From contig CALZFC010000354.1 in the NCBI GenBank assembly GCA_945643635.1, forward strand, positions 1,748,001-1,812,000: a DNA stretch of 64,000 bases. The letters are read 5' to 3'. Shown here in pieces: positions 23,882-33,837 of the stretch. A model generated the notes under the pieces. The model saw only the letters and a program-made list of their open reading frames with translations. It made no database searches and had not been told where the DNA came from. A program made the position numbers and the translations under genes. The stretch comes from Allodiplogaster sudhausi (lineage: Eukaryota > Nematoda > Chromadorea > Rhabditida > Diplogasteridae). Numbering within the stretch: position 1 is the first letter of the stretch; every line of letters starts with the position of its first letter.

Positions 23882-26329
23882 TGCGAATGATAGTGGTAAT
23901 GAAGAGAGAAGCCGATCGCAGATAATTTTGGGAAGCGTACTCCGCAACGCTTTGCAATGAAAAGCGTTGCGATCAACGCTTTGCAAAGCTGAAAATCGTT
24001 GCGATCAACGCTTTGCAAACCTGAAAAGCGTTGGGGGGTCTACGCTTTCCAAAAAGTCGGCCGAGGCGCCTCTAAAAGCGTCATTCTCAACGCTTTCAAC
24101 CCCAACGATATGGCCAAAACGCGTTCTCAACGCTTTATTTTCTTGTGTGTATGTTAAAAGTTCCGGGAGCGGTGCGGGAACTTTCAGAATTCCCGCACCG
24201 GTCCCGAAAAGTTCCTGGAGAAAATCTTGAGTGGTGTGTGAAAGTTCCCGGAGAAAAAAGAAAGAAAGATGCCTAAAAAAATCCCCCGGACCTAAACGTG
24301 ACATGGGTTCGGGTGTCGGTGAGTGTTATTTCCAGGAAATTGCATTGACTGCGAGAGAAAACTAAAGATAACCACGAAATGAGAGAGGCCTGACAAACCT
24401 TATCTCGAGTAGGTTTGTCTGCGCCACTACTTTTACACGCTATTTCTCACCATTTCAAAGATGCGGGATTTTTCCCGGAGCGCTGGGTACATTTGAGCAA
24501 AATCAGTCCGGTATCTTTCCCGGAGCGGTCAAGAAAACCTACGAGGTTCCATGCTATAGCATATAAAAAGTGAGGTAAAGTTCCCGCACACCTCAGAACA
24601 ATTTTTTGAGTTCCGGGACCCCTGACCGAACTTTCTTGAGAATGAAGGCACGGCAGCAGTTATAATATAACCGAATGGACTATGATTGCCGGATTAATAA
24701 TAGTAATTCCTCTTCTGTCAACACGTTGTCCATTCCTATTACCATAGTCATATTCGAATGATTCGCAATAAAGGCTGCGTTATAAGCAAATTTTTTTAAA
24801 GAAAATACATAACACAGTGAATGAAAATTTTGATGGTTAAGGAGGAAAAAAAGTAGATTGAATTTTTCTGCTCAAAATTCACGACGGTTCCAACCGAGCT
24901 TCAGTAGCATTCGCCATAAGGCAAAGTAAATGATGAGTGCTGTCGCATTAATGGCAAATGTCGAGATAATATCAGAAATCAAGGCCGGTCCGTGAAACAT
25001 TAATGGTAAGGAGCACGGAAATGACCTCAAATTATTTTCATTTAAAGGAAGTATCCGACGAAAGAATACCGTATCTAATAAAATTACGTTTCAAACTGTG
25101 CTAAACTCCCAACTGGATGAGCCTTTTTGAGCGCCCGCTACAAAATTTCAAATTTGAAACGTATGTGTATCTAACCTCTCTCGACTTCTTTCATTGTCTC
25201 GCTTTTCTCTAACGTCTGCATCTCTCATCCCTTGGTGAAAATGGGACGCTAAGTGGGCAAGACGGTCAGAGACTGCCTCTTCTTACCACCCGTGCTTGGA
25301 TTTGAGCATACACCGTGTGCATCGACAGAGACGTTTTCTACCGTATTCCAAAACACAAATGCTAATTTCTGGCTAAATACTGACTTTCGTAACTATGACA
25401 TCTTTTAAGGCAAATTTAAACCTTATTTAACGAAAAAAGGTGAATAACCAGGGAACAGAATACATAAAAAAAAGATCCATTAGTTCAATTTCCTTGGTTA
25501 AATAAATAAAAGTATATTTTAAAGCACAAACTCAAGGCCAACAAAGGAGAGGGCGATTGCTATTTCTGCGCCAGTGTAAGCTGAGACGAACAAGAGATGT
25601 CCAGAGAGATAGAGCGCCTCGTTCTTATTATTATAACTGAAACACGGGTTTTTTTTATAATCAAACTTTCTTGATCGCATATATTTTATTTAACAAAAAA
25701 ACTTACTATTTGCAAGCCGCAAAAGCAAGAAGGCGGTCAACCGCAATGGAGAAGATCAGAGCTGTCCCAGCCAATTTACCGATCATAGGAATTACCTGAA
25801 AACCCGCCACACATTTAATCTTGGTCAAAATTGCGTTGACTTGTCGACGATGTTCAATCTAAGCGATTGTTCTATATTCGAGCCTGTTTAATATTTGAAA
25901 AACTGCTCACTTCTGGTCCCAGCAGCGAGGCGGTCATACCTGGCCATATCATTAGGACCCGTCTACCCCTGAGGATCTCAATCTCTTTTTTAACCTCAAT
26001 TGTGAAGCAGGTCATGGGCGGTGTAATGACCGTGCCAAAGATAGGGCCGGCAATCAGTGGCAAATGGCCACAGACGTGGAAGGCGTCCATGAGAGAGCAG
26101 AGAGCGATGAGAATGTTGCACGAGCCCCGGAGCTCTCTTAAATTATTAATTTAAACTAAAGATATTTTAAAAAAATTGGATATGTTTGTTAATTTAAAAA
26201 AAAGACCAGCAAAAAATCGACCAACTTGTAGCGAATCGTAGCCCCGACGACGCACATGTTGCCAAAAACGCCAAAAAAGACAAAGAAGAGATAAAAAAGC
26301 GTTAGTACGTCTGCGAATGTCGCCTTCAT
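13058..26329 (-). CDS. Srsx-type serpentine chemoreceptor, intact, with transposon in intron 5
   Basis: Predicted seven-transmembrane receptor of the nematode Srsx family (chemosensory GPCR, plasma membrane or cilia of sensory neurons by family knowledge). Exons in order: 26329-26226, 26136-25995, 25795-25707, 25636-25532, 25025-24895, 13672-13462 and 13166-13058 (104, 142, 89, 105, 131, 211, 109 nt), all in phase, 296 aa plus stop. Motifs: GVFGNMCVVGA in TM1, GSCNILIALCSLMDAF in TM2, SIAVDRLLA after TM3, INATALIIYF in TM5, and the C-terminal STEYR box typical of Srsx. Exon lengths match the copy at 29-31 kb exactly. Intron 5 is 11.2 kb instead of about 0.35-0.4 kb, because a nested transposon occupies 13803-24653. 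Whether this intron is still spliced properly cannot be told from DNA. Confidence 0.85.
13837..13995. repeat. Left subterminal AAAGCGTTG cluster
   Basis: About six copies of (A)AAGCGTT(G/A) or its complement within 160 bp, mirrored at 23938-24135. Probably the transposase-binding region of the 10.3 kb element. Confidence 0.65.
14123..14460 (-). mobile_element. tRNA-headed SINE with palindromic 3' tail (copy 1)
   Basis: On the minus strand a tRNA-like head shows an A-box-like TGGCCTGGTGG (14402-14392) and a B box GGTTCGGGTTC (14359-14349). A GA/CT run follows, and then a 3' part forming an inverted repeat (CAGGTTAGCTAATTAATCG ... CACTTTTGCGAAC paired with GTTCGCAAAAG). The same head-plus-tail layout occurs at 41846-42105. 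Internal RNA polymerase III promoter boxes plus shared tails are the signature of a SINE. No intact tRNA gene is implied. Confidence 0.6.
14788..15122. repeat. Long (GA)n microsatellite
   Basis: About 300 bp of GA repeats, interrupted at 14955-15020. It produces four long Arg/Glu or Ser/Leu open frames that are artefacts. Confidence 0.95.
15731..16561 (-). CDS. C-terminal part of the transposon's second protein, or a separate small gene
   Basis: Exons at about 16610-16540, 16439-16325, 16197-16088 and 15959-15731 join in one frame from an ATG near 16607 to a TAG at about 15731. The product includes QPLIVMYGASRTQYSVFVNG, then EILCGTSLASAISVGVAAHF and LRFDKEVADLWGFL. That order (hydrophobic block, Gln-x-x-Val, small-residue block, aromatic block) recalls the C-terminal domain of the accessory ORF of animal EnSpm-like elements, from memory only. 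Its first exon overlaps the last exon of the gene at 16579-18459 in the +1 frame, so one indel could have split a single longer gene. The GTSLAS string resembles a subtilase serine box, but the other catalytic boxes are missing. Confidence 0.5.
16579..18459 (-). CDS. Transposon-borne gene, 389 aa, unknown function
   Basis: Seven exons (18459-18220, 18064-17758, 17551-17410, 17350-17275, 17167-16950, 16872-16791, 16683-16579) join in perfect phase, giving 389 residues. The start is the ATG just after an acceptor at about 18465. The N-terminal ~80 residues are acidic/helical. A charged region (DDVETDASAEDQ) follows, and then a basic helical domain with NKSFLREYIHNRRRRLAKDG and LRRYIKKNDGTLLDDMAAQK. 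No known catalytic motif is seen. It lies directly downstream of the transposase on the same strand. By position it may be the DNA-binding or assembly partner that CACTA-type elements encode. The C-terminus (QRWSTIRDFLNATQEFL, then stop) may be a frameshift that cuts off the segment at 15731-16561. Confidence 0.65.
18564..21085 (-). CDS. Zinc-finger DDE-type transposase, CACTA/EnSpm-like
   Basis: Three exons: about 21085-20896, 20810-20694 and 20605-18564. Exon 1 carries two C2H2-like fingers (C-x4-C...H-x4-H, then C-x2-C...H-x3-H), which probably bind DNA. Exon 2 is acidic. Exon 3 is the 680-residue catalytic part with LPFLLYCDDVSPGGNLGP, YEVRGLLLNYRRCRLC and TLDLMHDIMEGEAPRSIIRLL. The YCDD...LG and MHD..EG signatures are those of the transposase family found in CACTA/EnSpm and related animal elements (Transposase_21-like), where the Asp residues are thought to be catalytic. 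Joining exon 1 to exon 2 in frame needs a GC donor (CAAG|GCAATT), which is unusual. The frame is open throughout, so the element may be active or recently so. Confidence 0.75.
21477..23030 (-). repeat. Array of ~55 bp cassettes with splice-site-like borders
   Basis: On the minus strand, units at 21533-21477 (57 nt), 21768-21715 (54 nt) and 22229-22171 (59 nt) all have a T-rich tract ending GCAG or GTAG, then (C/A)TAACGGTGTG...GGAAGCGGCGA...(A)G, then GTTTGG. More diverged units lie near 22060-21995, 22410-22350, 22799-22745 and 23030-22996. Between cassettes the DNA is also similar (CTACGGTAAGTGAAAGATTA). They sit upstream of the transposase and could be alternative 5' UTR mini-exons or protein-binding repeats. 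Reading frames are not conserved, so they are probably not coding. Confidence 0.6.
23762..23880. repeat. (GA)n / GACAGTGAAGAGA microsatellite
   Basis: GA repeats with an embedded tandem GACAGTGAAGAGA unit. Confidence 0.9.
23938..24135. repeat. Right subterminal CAACGCTTT cluster
   Basis: About ten copies of CAACGCTTT or its complement within 200 bp, mirroring 13837-13995. Includes the direct repeat GCGATCAACGCTTTGCAAA. Confidence 0.75.
25040..25110. repeat. End of a TTAA-type MITE in intron 4 (partial)
   Basis: TTTAAAGGAAGTATCCGACG matches the terminal repeat of the family at 28430, 33561 and 34119. The other end was not located. Confidence 0.45.
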
Positions 26330-26339
26330 AATCGAATCT

Positions 26340-27460
26340 GTTTTATGGAATGTTCAAGACTTCGGTATGTACACAGGCTATATTGAATGTGAAATTAATT
26401 CATTTTACGACTGGAATATCAGGCTTATCAAAAGTCACGGGCGCACTTAAAACTTGTCTGTATGTTAAGGTTATTTATATTTTTTTTTTGCATTGGAAAA
26501 CACGGGGGATGGGAGTTTAGTCAACAATGGGAGCCACATTCCGTGAGGGAAGTTCCGTTCCGAGATCGAAGCGCAAGTAGTACTAAGAATTCACAATTTG
26601 TGTCGGTTTCGTTCGCGAATTCTTCGTACTGCTTATGATTTGTCTACTTTTATTCGATCTCGGGCCGGAAGCCACGTAGACTGCATTTATATTCGTACAA
26701 ATAGCGATGGCTCATTGAACTCAGCTCGAGATGGTCTAGCATGCTCGAACTCTTCGGAACCACGCAGCAAAAAGTAAAGGTAAAGTATCAAGGGAAACTC
26801 ATTGTCAGTACAAACTGCCAAGACCGAAAGGCAAATAACGTCAGCTGCTTACTCAGCACGCACTGACGCAAGATACATAAAAGTAACAGTGAACATTGCT
26901 AGCATACATAATTTAACTAGTTTTCTACAAAGAAAACTAGTTAAATTATGTCTTCTTTTCCTTATTGCGCTTTGACAGAATAACCCTTCAGTAAGTTGGA
27001 ATTTTGCTAGTTATAAAAGAATTCGTATAATAGCATAAAGGACACGGTCGCAGAAGGAGAAATAACAGAGGAATATTCGCACGGTCCACAAAAAAAAAGC
27101 GTCATTGGGAGATCTGCACATTTCTTTGTCTTCCAGCGATCAATCGAGTTCAGTAAAGAGAGTGAGAAACGTAGTCTCAGCCGTCGTGGGAGTTAATGCA
27201 ACCAAAACAAACGACTTCTACCAAATGCTCTCTCACGCATGTAAAATGTTAATCTCCTTTCAGTATTAATCTTATTTTATTATTAATCTTATTAATTATT
27301 TATCTTCAATTCGGCCCAGGCGATATCAAGACAAAAGGGGATGTACTTGATCTTACGCTTTATTGAACTGCAACTCATGTCTCTGAGTCCTTATGCTCAT
27401 CACAATTCAGTTATCTCGGCTTTCCAAACGGCTACTATTCTTGCTCCCTAACAGGCTCAA
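26340..27460. other. Upstream region of the intact receptor gene; no gene seen
   Basis: This holds the dispersed repeat at 26500-26690, a block shared with 6.4-6.6 kb and 51.05-51.24 kb, and a 20 bp perfect inverted repeat with a 4 bp loop at 26907-26950. The promoter of the minus-strand receptor probably lies here. No TATA or motif assignment is made. Confidence 0.5.
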
Positions 27461-27679
27461 ACAATGCGTCGATTAAAAAAAGCAACTGTGTCACTGTTAA
27501 AAATACGCAAGGAATTAAAGATATGTATGTATGTACATTCAAGCGATATCCAGAGAATGGAGGAAGTTAATCTCAGCAAACAATCTAGGGGGAGTCGGAA
27601 GAAGGGAAGGAGAGGCGGTTCATTACGGTTGTCTATGAGGCTACTATAAGGAATAAATGCCTTTCGAAATTAGTAACTA

Positions 27680-28129
27680 CCGTATTTTCTCTATTAGTAC
27701 CCCCCCACCTTTATCAGAACCCCCCCCCCCTTCTAATAGTACCCCACTCTGATAAAGCCATTGAAAAATAGAACCCCTCCCTCTAGTATAACTCCCCCCC
27801 CCGTTCCAATAGAGCCCCCTAACAGCATAATATCTCAGCACGAGTATGTACCTCGAATGGATCCTGGAGGCATGGGATGCTCTCCCCAATGAACTGATTG
27901 CAAATTCATTCAAAATATGTGGTAAAATGGATATTCCAGTGATGATTCCTATGAATTCGAGCCAAGATTCTCCTTTTTTTGAGAAGAAAATGTTGTGATC
28001 AAACTTTTAGCGTCTCACATTGAAAAATAGTACCCCTCCCTATAGTAGAACCCCTCCATCTAATAGTGCCCCTTCCCCGCAAGGGTATTGAAAAATAGAA
28101 CACCCGGGGTACTAATAGAGAAAATACTG
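27680..28129. mobile_element. MITE with CCGTATTTTCTCTATTAG ends
   Basis: The left end CCGTATTTTCTCTATTAGTA and the complement of the right end CAGTATTTTCTCTATTAGTA form terminal inverted repeats flanked by TA on both sides. The interior repeats C-runs and the phrase TTGAAAAATAGAACCCC. A short relative (87 bp) is at 47729-47815. No ORF. Confidence 0.75.
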
Positions 28130-28429
28130 TAATTACTTTCAAGGCCTCAAATTGTCGTGTATCTGTGCATAATGTCCATATTACTCGTTGGAAGCTCCAA
28201 ATTCGTCATAATAGTCGATTCAAGTCTCTTCCTTCCTCAGCACTACTATCTCAATGTCTTGCAATCTTTTAGAAACATATTGAGAACTTACCGCTTTTAG
28301 AAATTTGTTGAATAGATCATGCTGATCTAAAGTTTTATATTTTTTCTTAATCGACTAACTTCCTCTTCACTCGCCCCTGCTGCATTCTGGTCCTTATGGT
28401 ATAGCCACACTTCAAAGCGACAGCCTTAA

Positions 28430-28685
28430 AGGAGGTATCCGGGGAATAATTAATCTAACTTTTTTCCATATGGAAAACTTCTCCTTGGCGTATAACATAT
28501 ATCCAAAACGTTTGAGCGTTTTTCCTCTAGTACGTTCTGAGCAATAGTGACGTGTAGCTACGGTAGGTCAGAGCCGCCCTCCTATTTCACATGCTCTCTC
28601 GACCGAGCGACAGGCAACTTTTTGAGCGCGCGCATTCAAAGTGTTTCTCTAGCGCTGCTGTAGAATTATTCGCCGGATACTTCCT
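28430..28685. mobile_element. TTAA-flanked MITE (copy a)
   Basis: Left end AGGAGGTATCCGGGGAATAA and right end TTATTCGCCGGATACTTCCT form imperfect inverted repeats, flanked by TTAA. Relatives are at 33561-33837 and 34119-34400. Confidence 0.7.
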
Positions 28686-29153
28686 TTAACAATGAATCCC
28701 CTCTCCCCACTCTCTAACAATAAGCCACGCCCATTCTCTCTTATCGCTCACTTCCGCAATCCAAGCTACACACCTTGTATTAAACAAAACATAATTAAGA
28801 AGATAAACTGGAGATAACTCTACCCGTGGACGACTTATCGAGCAAAGGAATAACCAGAATAACCACCAGACTAATTATTTACCTGAAATGTTGGGCGAAC
28901 TGTACATATGTATGTACATATGTAATTTTCTATTTCTTGATATTGCTCTTCTTCTGACATGTTAAATTTGTTAGTTCAGGCTCTTATGGAAGTGTTGTTG
29001 CCATCCTGAATGGAACTGTGAATAAATTAGTATTTATGCGGTTTCGGAAAAGTACTAATAATAATAATACGACAACTGAAACTATGCAACGCATTCCCAC
29101 TTCCGGATAGCCAGAAAATGAATTAAGAAAACTGAAATTTTCCTCAACATCTA

Positions 29154-31792
29154 TCAGTATCGACGTCCGCGTTCTCGTGAACGGTCTGTGCCGCTTGGCT
29201 CTCGCAGCTTCGCCTTCCTGCGGCAGCAGATGATTGACAACAGCGCCTTGCGATATTCCATGCTCAAAGGATGCACAGAGTATATTTATGATATGATAAT
29301 GAAGAAATGTGTTGATTGTTTAGGTGTTTTATTTTAAATATAATTTGCGGAAGGAAGTCATAGGAAGTGCATCCATCAGACATCACTCGGTTCTTGTGTG
29401 TGTTATTCAAGCTTGCACCACAAAACACTAGACTGGCTAAATGGTTGCGAATGGATGTCATTGCCTTGAACAAAGACGTGTTCCTGATTAGCAGGCGTTT
29501 TTATGTATTACGCCATTAAACAATGATATCTCAATGAACTCTGCGCATTAGTAGAGCAAGTTGTTGTGAACATCACTCGTGTATCAAGGTACAAAGTCAG
29601 AAGCAACCTTGTTAGGTAGAGAATGACGACATTACTGGTGACGGAAGTGTTGACGAAGAGACCAGAGACGAGTGTAATTTCACGAGGAAGGGTATTTCTT
29701 GCATCGACGAAGAAGGAGGCGAAGAAGTTGATGGCGGGGGTCGCCATCAAACTACCGATCTCTACGACCGTGATTATCAGCATTGAACGAAAGAGACGGC
29801 GGAGTGAGTGAGTGTGAACTGGAGAGAAATGGCAAGGACTGAGAGAGTAAGAGAGAGAAAGAATTATATGACGGACAGAGGGATATTCTAAGCAAGCCAT
29901 CATCAACAGAGTTTTTGCCAACTATTTCAGCGAAAACATGAGTTTTCGTTAAAAAAAATCCTTTAGGTAAACAAGCACTTGAGCTTCTAGGTTGTCGAAT
30001 GGAATACGATTTCCGGATTAATACATTAATTCCTTCTCTCAACACGTCAGTGTCAGCCGAATTTAAATTTTTCTATTTTAAACAACCATGAATGTGAACT
30101 CTACAAAAGATACTCATAGAGAATGGTCTAGTTTCACATGAAAACCGTCTGCTCGCATCTGAAATCTTTTTCGGCATATAAGGGCATTTCTTAAAGAAAA
30201 GACATGGCTCATTTGGTGACAATTTTGTTGGATCCCACCGAGCCTCTGTAGCATTCGCCATACGACAAAGTAGATGACGAGAGCAGTCGCATTCAGGGCA
30301 ATTGTTGCATCTGCCCAGACAAGCACCGCCGGTCCGCGAAACATTGATGGAAATGAGCAAGGAAATGAGCTAAAATATATTCATCTATTTTATTTTAAAG
30401 TTAGTTAAAGATTCAGTAGGGTTAATGAAATAAAGAAAAACATGTTCAAGCACAAACTTCCAGCCAACAAAGGAGAGAGCAACAGTTGCTAGGGCGCAAG
30501 TATAGGATGAGACGAATAAGAGATGTCCGAAGAGATAGAGCGCTTGGTTCTTGAACTTATAACTGAAATTCAGGCGTTTTCTAATCAAATTTTATCTCTA
30601 TCGTATGTATATTCATGTTTTATATAAAGAATAAGAACTCACTAGTTGATAGCCGCACAAGCGAGCAGGCGGTCAACCGCAATGGAGACGTTCAGAGCCG
30701 ATCCAGCCAATGCACCAATCATAGTAATTGCCTGAAACCCTCCACACATTCAGTTCCGTTGGCTTGTCATTCTAATCGTTCAGCAATGGTTGATCTTTAT
30801 TCGAGCCCGTTTGATATTTGAATAAAACCTCCGGCAAAACTACTGTCCCTTTATAAAGCATATCAGGTCTGAATGCCTAGAAAGTCACACGAGAACCAAG
30901 CTACAATTAGCCATGATAGCCTATCTGAGATAATCAAAGCTTATTCGGGCGTAGCACCGAGAAGCGACGTCTTTTTTGACTACCTGCGCTATTTCGTGCC
31001 TCAAACTTGGGCAATTAAACCGGCTTGCCAAAAAGTTGAGCGTTGACTTAAAAGGAGATAACTCATTCGGTAACTAAGTATGACGACGGGCGAGAGAGAA
31101 GGTTTAATATGAGAAAGGGAAACAGACAAACTCTAATTCTCCGACTTTTGTACACTATTTCGCTGGTGCTGAACTGTCATCGCTGCATACAACTCTTTTT
31201 TTATTGCCTGCGAGTTGAACGCTAGTATTGGATGGACAAACTTCTATGCTTTATCATTGCGAAAATCGTCGATCTTACCCATCTGCGTTCACCGTTTGGT
31301 GATGCACCTGTCGGTAAACTTTTCTAAGATAATAATCTCTAAAGCTAAAAAAAATAATCTCGAATGATAAGGATGACACTTTCCGGCCCCATCCCCGAGT
31401 CAGCCATTGCTCTTATCGTTAGGGCCCGGTCTTCACCTCAGAATCTCTCTTTAGACCTCAATTGCGAAGCAGGTCATTGGCGGCTTAATGACCGGACCAA
31501 AGATAGGGCCGGCGATCATCGGCAAATGGCCACAGACGTGGAAGGCGTCCATCAGAGAGCAGAGCGCGATGAGAATGTTGCACGAGCCACGGAGCTCTCT
31601 TTAATAATTAATTTTAAAAAATTTATTTTTTTTAACTCTTGAATATGTTTGTTAATGTTAGCAAAGGGTCTACTAGAAATCTGCCAACTTGTAGCGAAGC
31701 GTTGCTCCGACGACGCACATGTTGCCAAAGACGCCAAAAACGATAAATAAGAGATAAAAGAGTGTTACCACGTCTACATATGCCGCATTCAT
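29154..31792 (-). CDS. Srsx-type serpentine chemoreceptor, intact
   Basis: Exons 31792-31689, 31598-31457, 30731-30643, 30562-30458, 30369-30239, 29818-29608 and 29262-29154 join in phase to 296 aa plus stop. The start ATG is the first after a clear drop in paralogue similarity. Expected features of the family are present: GNMCVVGA in TM1, GSCNILIALC in TM2, VDRLLA (the DRL box) after TM3, YLFGHLLFVSSY in TM4, INFFASFF and NTSVTSNVVILYL in TM6/7, and the terminal SMEYR box followed by a basic tail. By family knowledge it is a plasma-membrane chemosensory GPCR with unknown ligand. The region 5' of the ATG contains a 264 bp tandem duplication, so its promoter may differ from that of its paralogues. 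This is the best-preserved compact copy in the array. Confidence 0.87.
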
Positions 31793-31853
31793 ACTGCAAT
31801 TTCTGTAATGGAATGGTGGAAGTGAAAGGAGATCACAAGGGAAGAACTCCTAC

Positions 31854-32381
31854 CGCGAAGTCGCTGACAGATATGTAAAAAGTAGGGTATAAACAATAAT
31901 GGTGCTACTGAACTTCTCAATCTCTGTACAGAACTTTGTGGTTATGTGCATAATTTGCTTGGGATCGGACTTGTTAAGAAAAAAAAACCGGCACCGATAT
32001 GCAATGGTACCGGCCGGGCCACGGTGTATCTCTGCCAAAAGGTTTTTGTAAATGGCAGGAAGTTCGAATGTTCGTTATTGACGGAGAGTTCCAAGTACGG
32101 GAGAGGTCGAGATTTATCGCGAAGTCGCTGACAGATATGTAAAAAGTAGGGTATAAACAATAATGGTGCTACTGAACTTCTCAATCTCTGTACAGAACTT
32201 TGTGGTTATGTGCATAATTTGCTTGGGATCGGACTTGTTAAGAAAAAAAAACCGGCACCGATATGCAATGGTACCGGCCGGGCCACGGTGTATCTCTGCC
32301 AAAAGGTTTTTGTAAATGGCAGGAAGTTCGAATGTTCGTTATTGACGGAGAGTTCCAAGTACGGGAGAGGTCGAGATTTTT
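31854..32381. repeat. 264 bp direct tandem duplication 5' of the intact receptor
   Basis: 31854-32117 is repeated almost exactly at 32118-32381 (unit begins CGCGAAGTCGCTGACAGATA), with a third single relative at about 42838-43055. The near-identity means the duplication is recent. Confidence 0.92.
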
Positions 32382-32539
32382 TCTCACGGCAGACGAGTTT
32401 TTGTGACTTAGGGACAATTGCAATGGAAGTTTCTAGCTTAATCCTGACACAAAAATGTGAAAAACGTGACACTATTTATTCACCGGAAAATTCCTCTAAT
32501 GCTACATACCACAACAAACGACTTACACCACATGCACTC

Positions 32540-32914
32540 TCACGCTTGCAATATTTTAATCTCTAAGGAAATATTCGCATATGTTACGGTAGCTAAATCC
32601 ACGACTCCGAATAAGCGGTGAGTGAGAAAGGACTCAAACCACTGTAGCCAGTTTCCTTTAAAAGCCATAGCTTGAAGTTTAGTAAGCAACTTAGGAACGG
32701 ATACTTTATCAAATGCTTTAGCTAAATCATAGTAAAGGGCATCTACCAAACGGTCAGAACAAATTTCATGTTTCCAGAATTGAGAATATTCGAGCAAATT
32801 GGTTACTACAGATTTTCCTTTAGTGAATCCATGCTGCCATGCAGAAATAAGGATAAAATGCTCACGATTCTGCATGATCTTCCGCTTCCATGACTTTACA
32901 AGCAGCTGGTGCAA
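32540..32914 (-). pseudogene. LINE reverse transcriptase fragment
   Basis: The minus-strand frame includes WQHGFTKGKSVVTNLLE, DALYYDLAKAFDKVSVPKLL and WLQWFESFLTHR. These correspond to the GF..GRS, the D-x-(S/A)KAFD and the FL..R blocks of Jockey/CR1-like non-LTR reverse transcriptases. Only about 120 residues remain. The YADD block and endonuclease are absent. Homologous fragment at 43171-43530. Confidence 0.8.
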
Positions 32915-33560
32915 TTGTGATTATACGAAAATCTTCGGCAGCGGAAGGACGTTATTGATTGGCAAAACTATTCCTTCCCGTCGTTTGAAGGGTGTAAATT
33001 TACTGGTTATAATAGAAGACATATTATAGCAATAGACAGCTCGTAGATGGAGAAAGTAGAGGGGAATATTCGCACCGTTCACAAGAATACTTTTTTCAGT
33101 GAGAGTTCTGACGTTTCTTAGTATTTCAGTAAAACTACACTTCAACACGACATACTTAACAATGAATCCCTTCTCCCTAATCTCTAATATGAGCCACGAT
33201 CATTCTCCCGTTCTCAGTATTATGTATGCAATTTCTTAATCTATGTATGCTTCTCGATGAAATGCGTTAGTAATTCTGTTTTGTTCACGAATCCCATTCT
33301 TCTTTGCCTCCAGCTCGTCTCTGGCGTGTTTACTCTTTTCTCACCTTCGACTTCACCTGTTTCTGCCTCCATATTTCCATAGTTCCATTCAAGTTACAAT
33401 TTCAAACAATACACAACAGACATAAATTTCTGGTTATTCGCAATATGAATGAACAAGAGTGAGAGAATGTACATATGTACATGTGCATACATTTTTCAAT
33501 TTCCACACATAACATATGTGCATGTATACATATTTCAGTTTCCATTTACAACACCTTTAA

Positions 33561-33837
33561 AGGAACTATCTGACGAATAATTATACAGTAGCGGTAGAGA
33601 ACCACTTTGAATGCGCGCGCTCATAAAGTTGCCTGTCGCTCGGTTGAGAGAGCGTGTGAAATAGGAGGGCGGCTCCGACCTACCGTAGCTAATTCTCTAC
33701 CCGCCAGATTTCACGTTACTTTTGCTCGGAATATAATGAAAGAAAATCGCTCAATCTTTCTGGATAGATGTTTAACGTTAATATGAACTTATCAACATAG
33801 AACAAAACATAGGTTAATTATTCCCCGGATACCTCCT
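33561..33837. mobile_element. TTAA-flanked MITE (copy b) with visible empty site
   Basis: Ends AGGAACTATCTGACGAATAA and TTATTCCCCGGATACCTCC are imperfect inverted repeats flanked by TTAA at 33557-33560 and 33838-33841. The duplicated blocks at 45355-45358 and near 52873 read CACCTTTAAGRGATT without the insertion, which fixes the ends and the TTAA target. Confidence 0.85.

Larger units (their letters stand above)
13819..24149. mobile_element. 10.3 kb DNA transposon, CACTA/EnSpm-like
   Basis: Inverted ends read CACACAAGAAAAGAAAGCG on the left and, on the complement of the right, CACACAAGAAAATAAAGCG, with similarity continuing for ~35 bp. TA flanks both sides. Subterminal DNA at both ends is packed with the motif AAAGCGTTG (13837-13995 and 23938-24135), as expected for transposase binding sites. 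Inside, on the minus strand, are a zinc-finger transposase gene (18564-21085) and a downstream gene or genes (15730-18459). CACTA elements have 2-3 bp target duplications and two-gene layouts. The terminal CACAC is close to, but not, the classic CACTA, so the superfamily call is tentative. Confidence 0.65.
13803..24653. mobile_element. Outer ~0.5 kb TIR element, split by the 10.3 kb transposon
   Basis: Compared with the receptor copy at 48.29 kb, intron 5 homology breaks at 13802 and resumes at 24654. The trinucleotide CAG is present on both sides (13800-13802, 24654-24656). The ends are inverted repeats: CCGCGCCTTCATTCT on the left and the complement of CCGTGCCTTCATTCT on the right. After removing the inner transposon about 0.5 kb remains (13803-13818 plus 24152-24653). 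That remnant has no ORF and is rich in GTTCCGGGA/TCCCGGAAC motifs. It is interpreted as a non-autonomous DNA element with a 3 bp target duplication. Confidence 0.6.
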
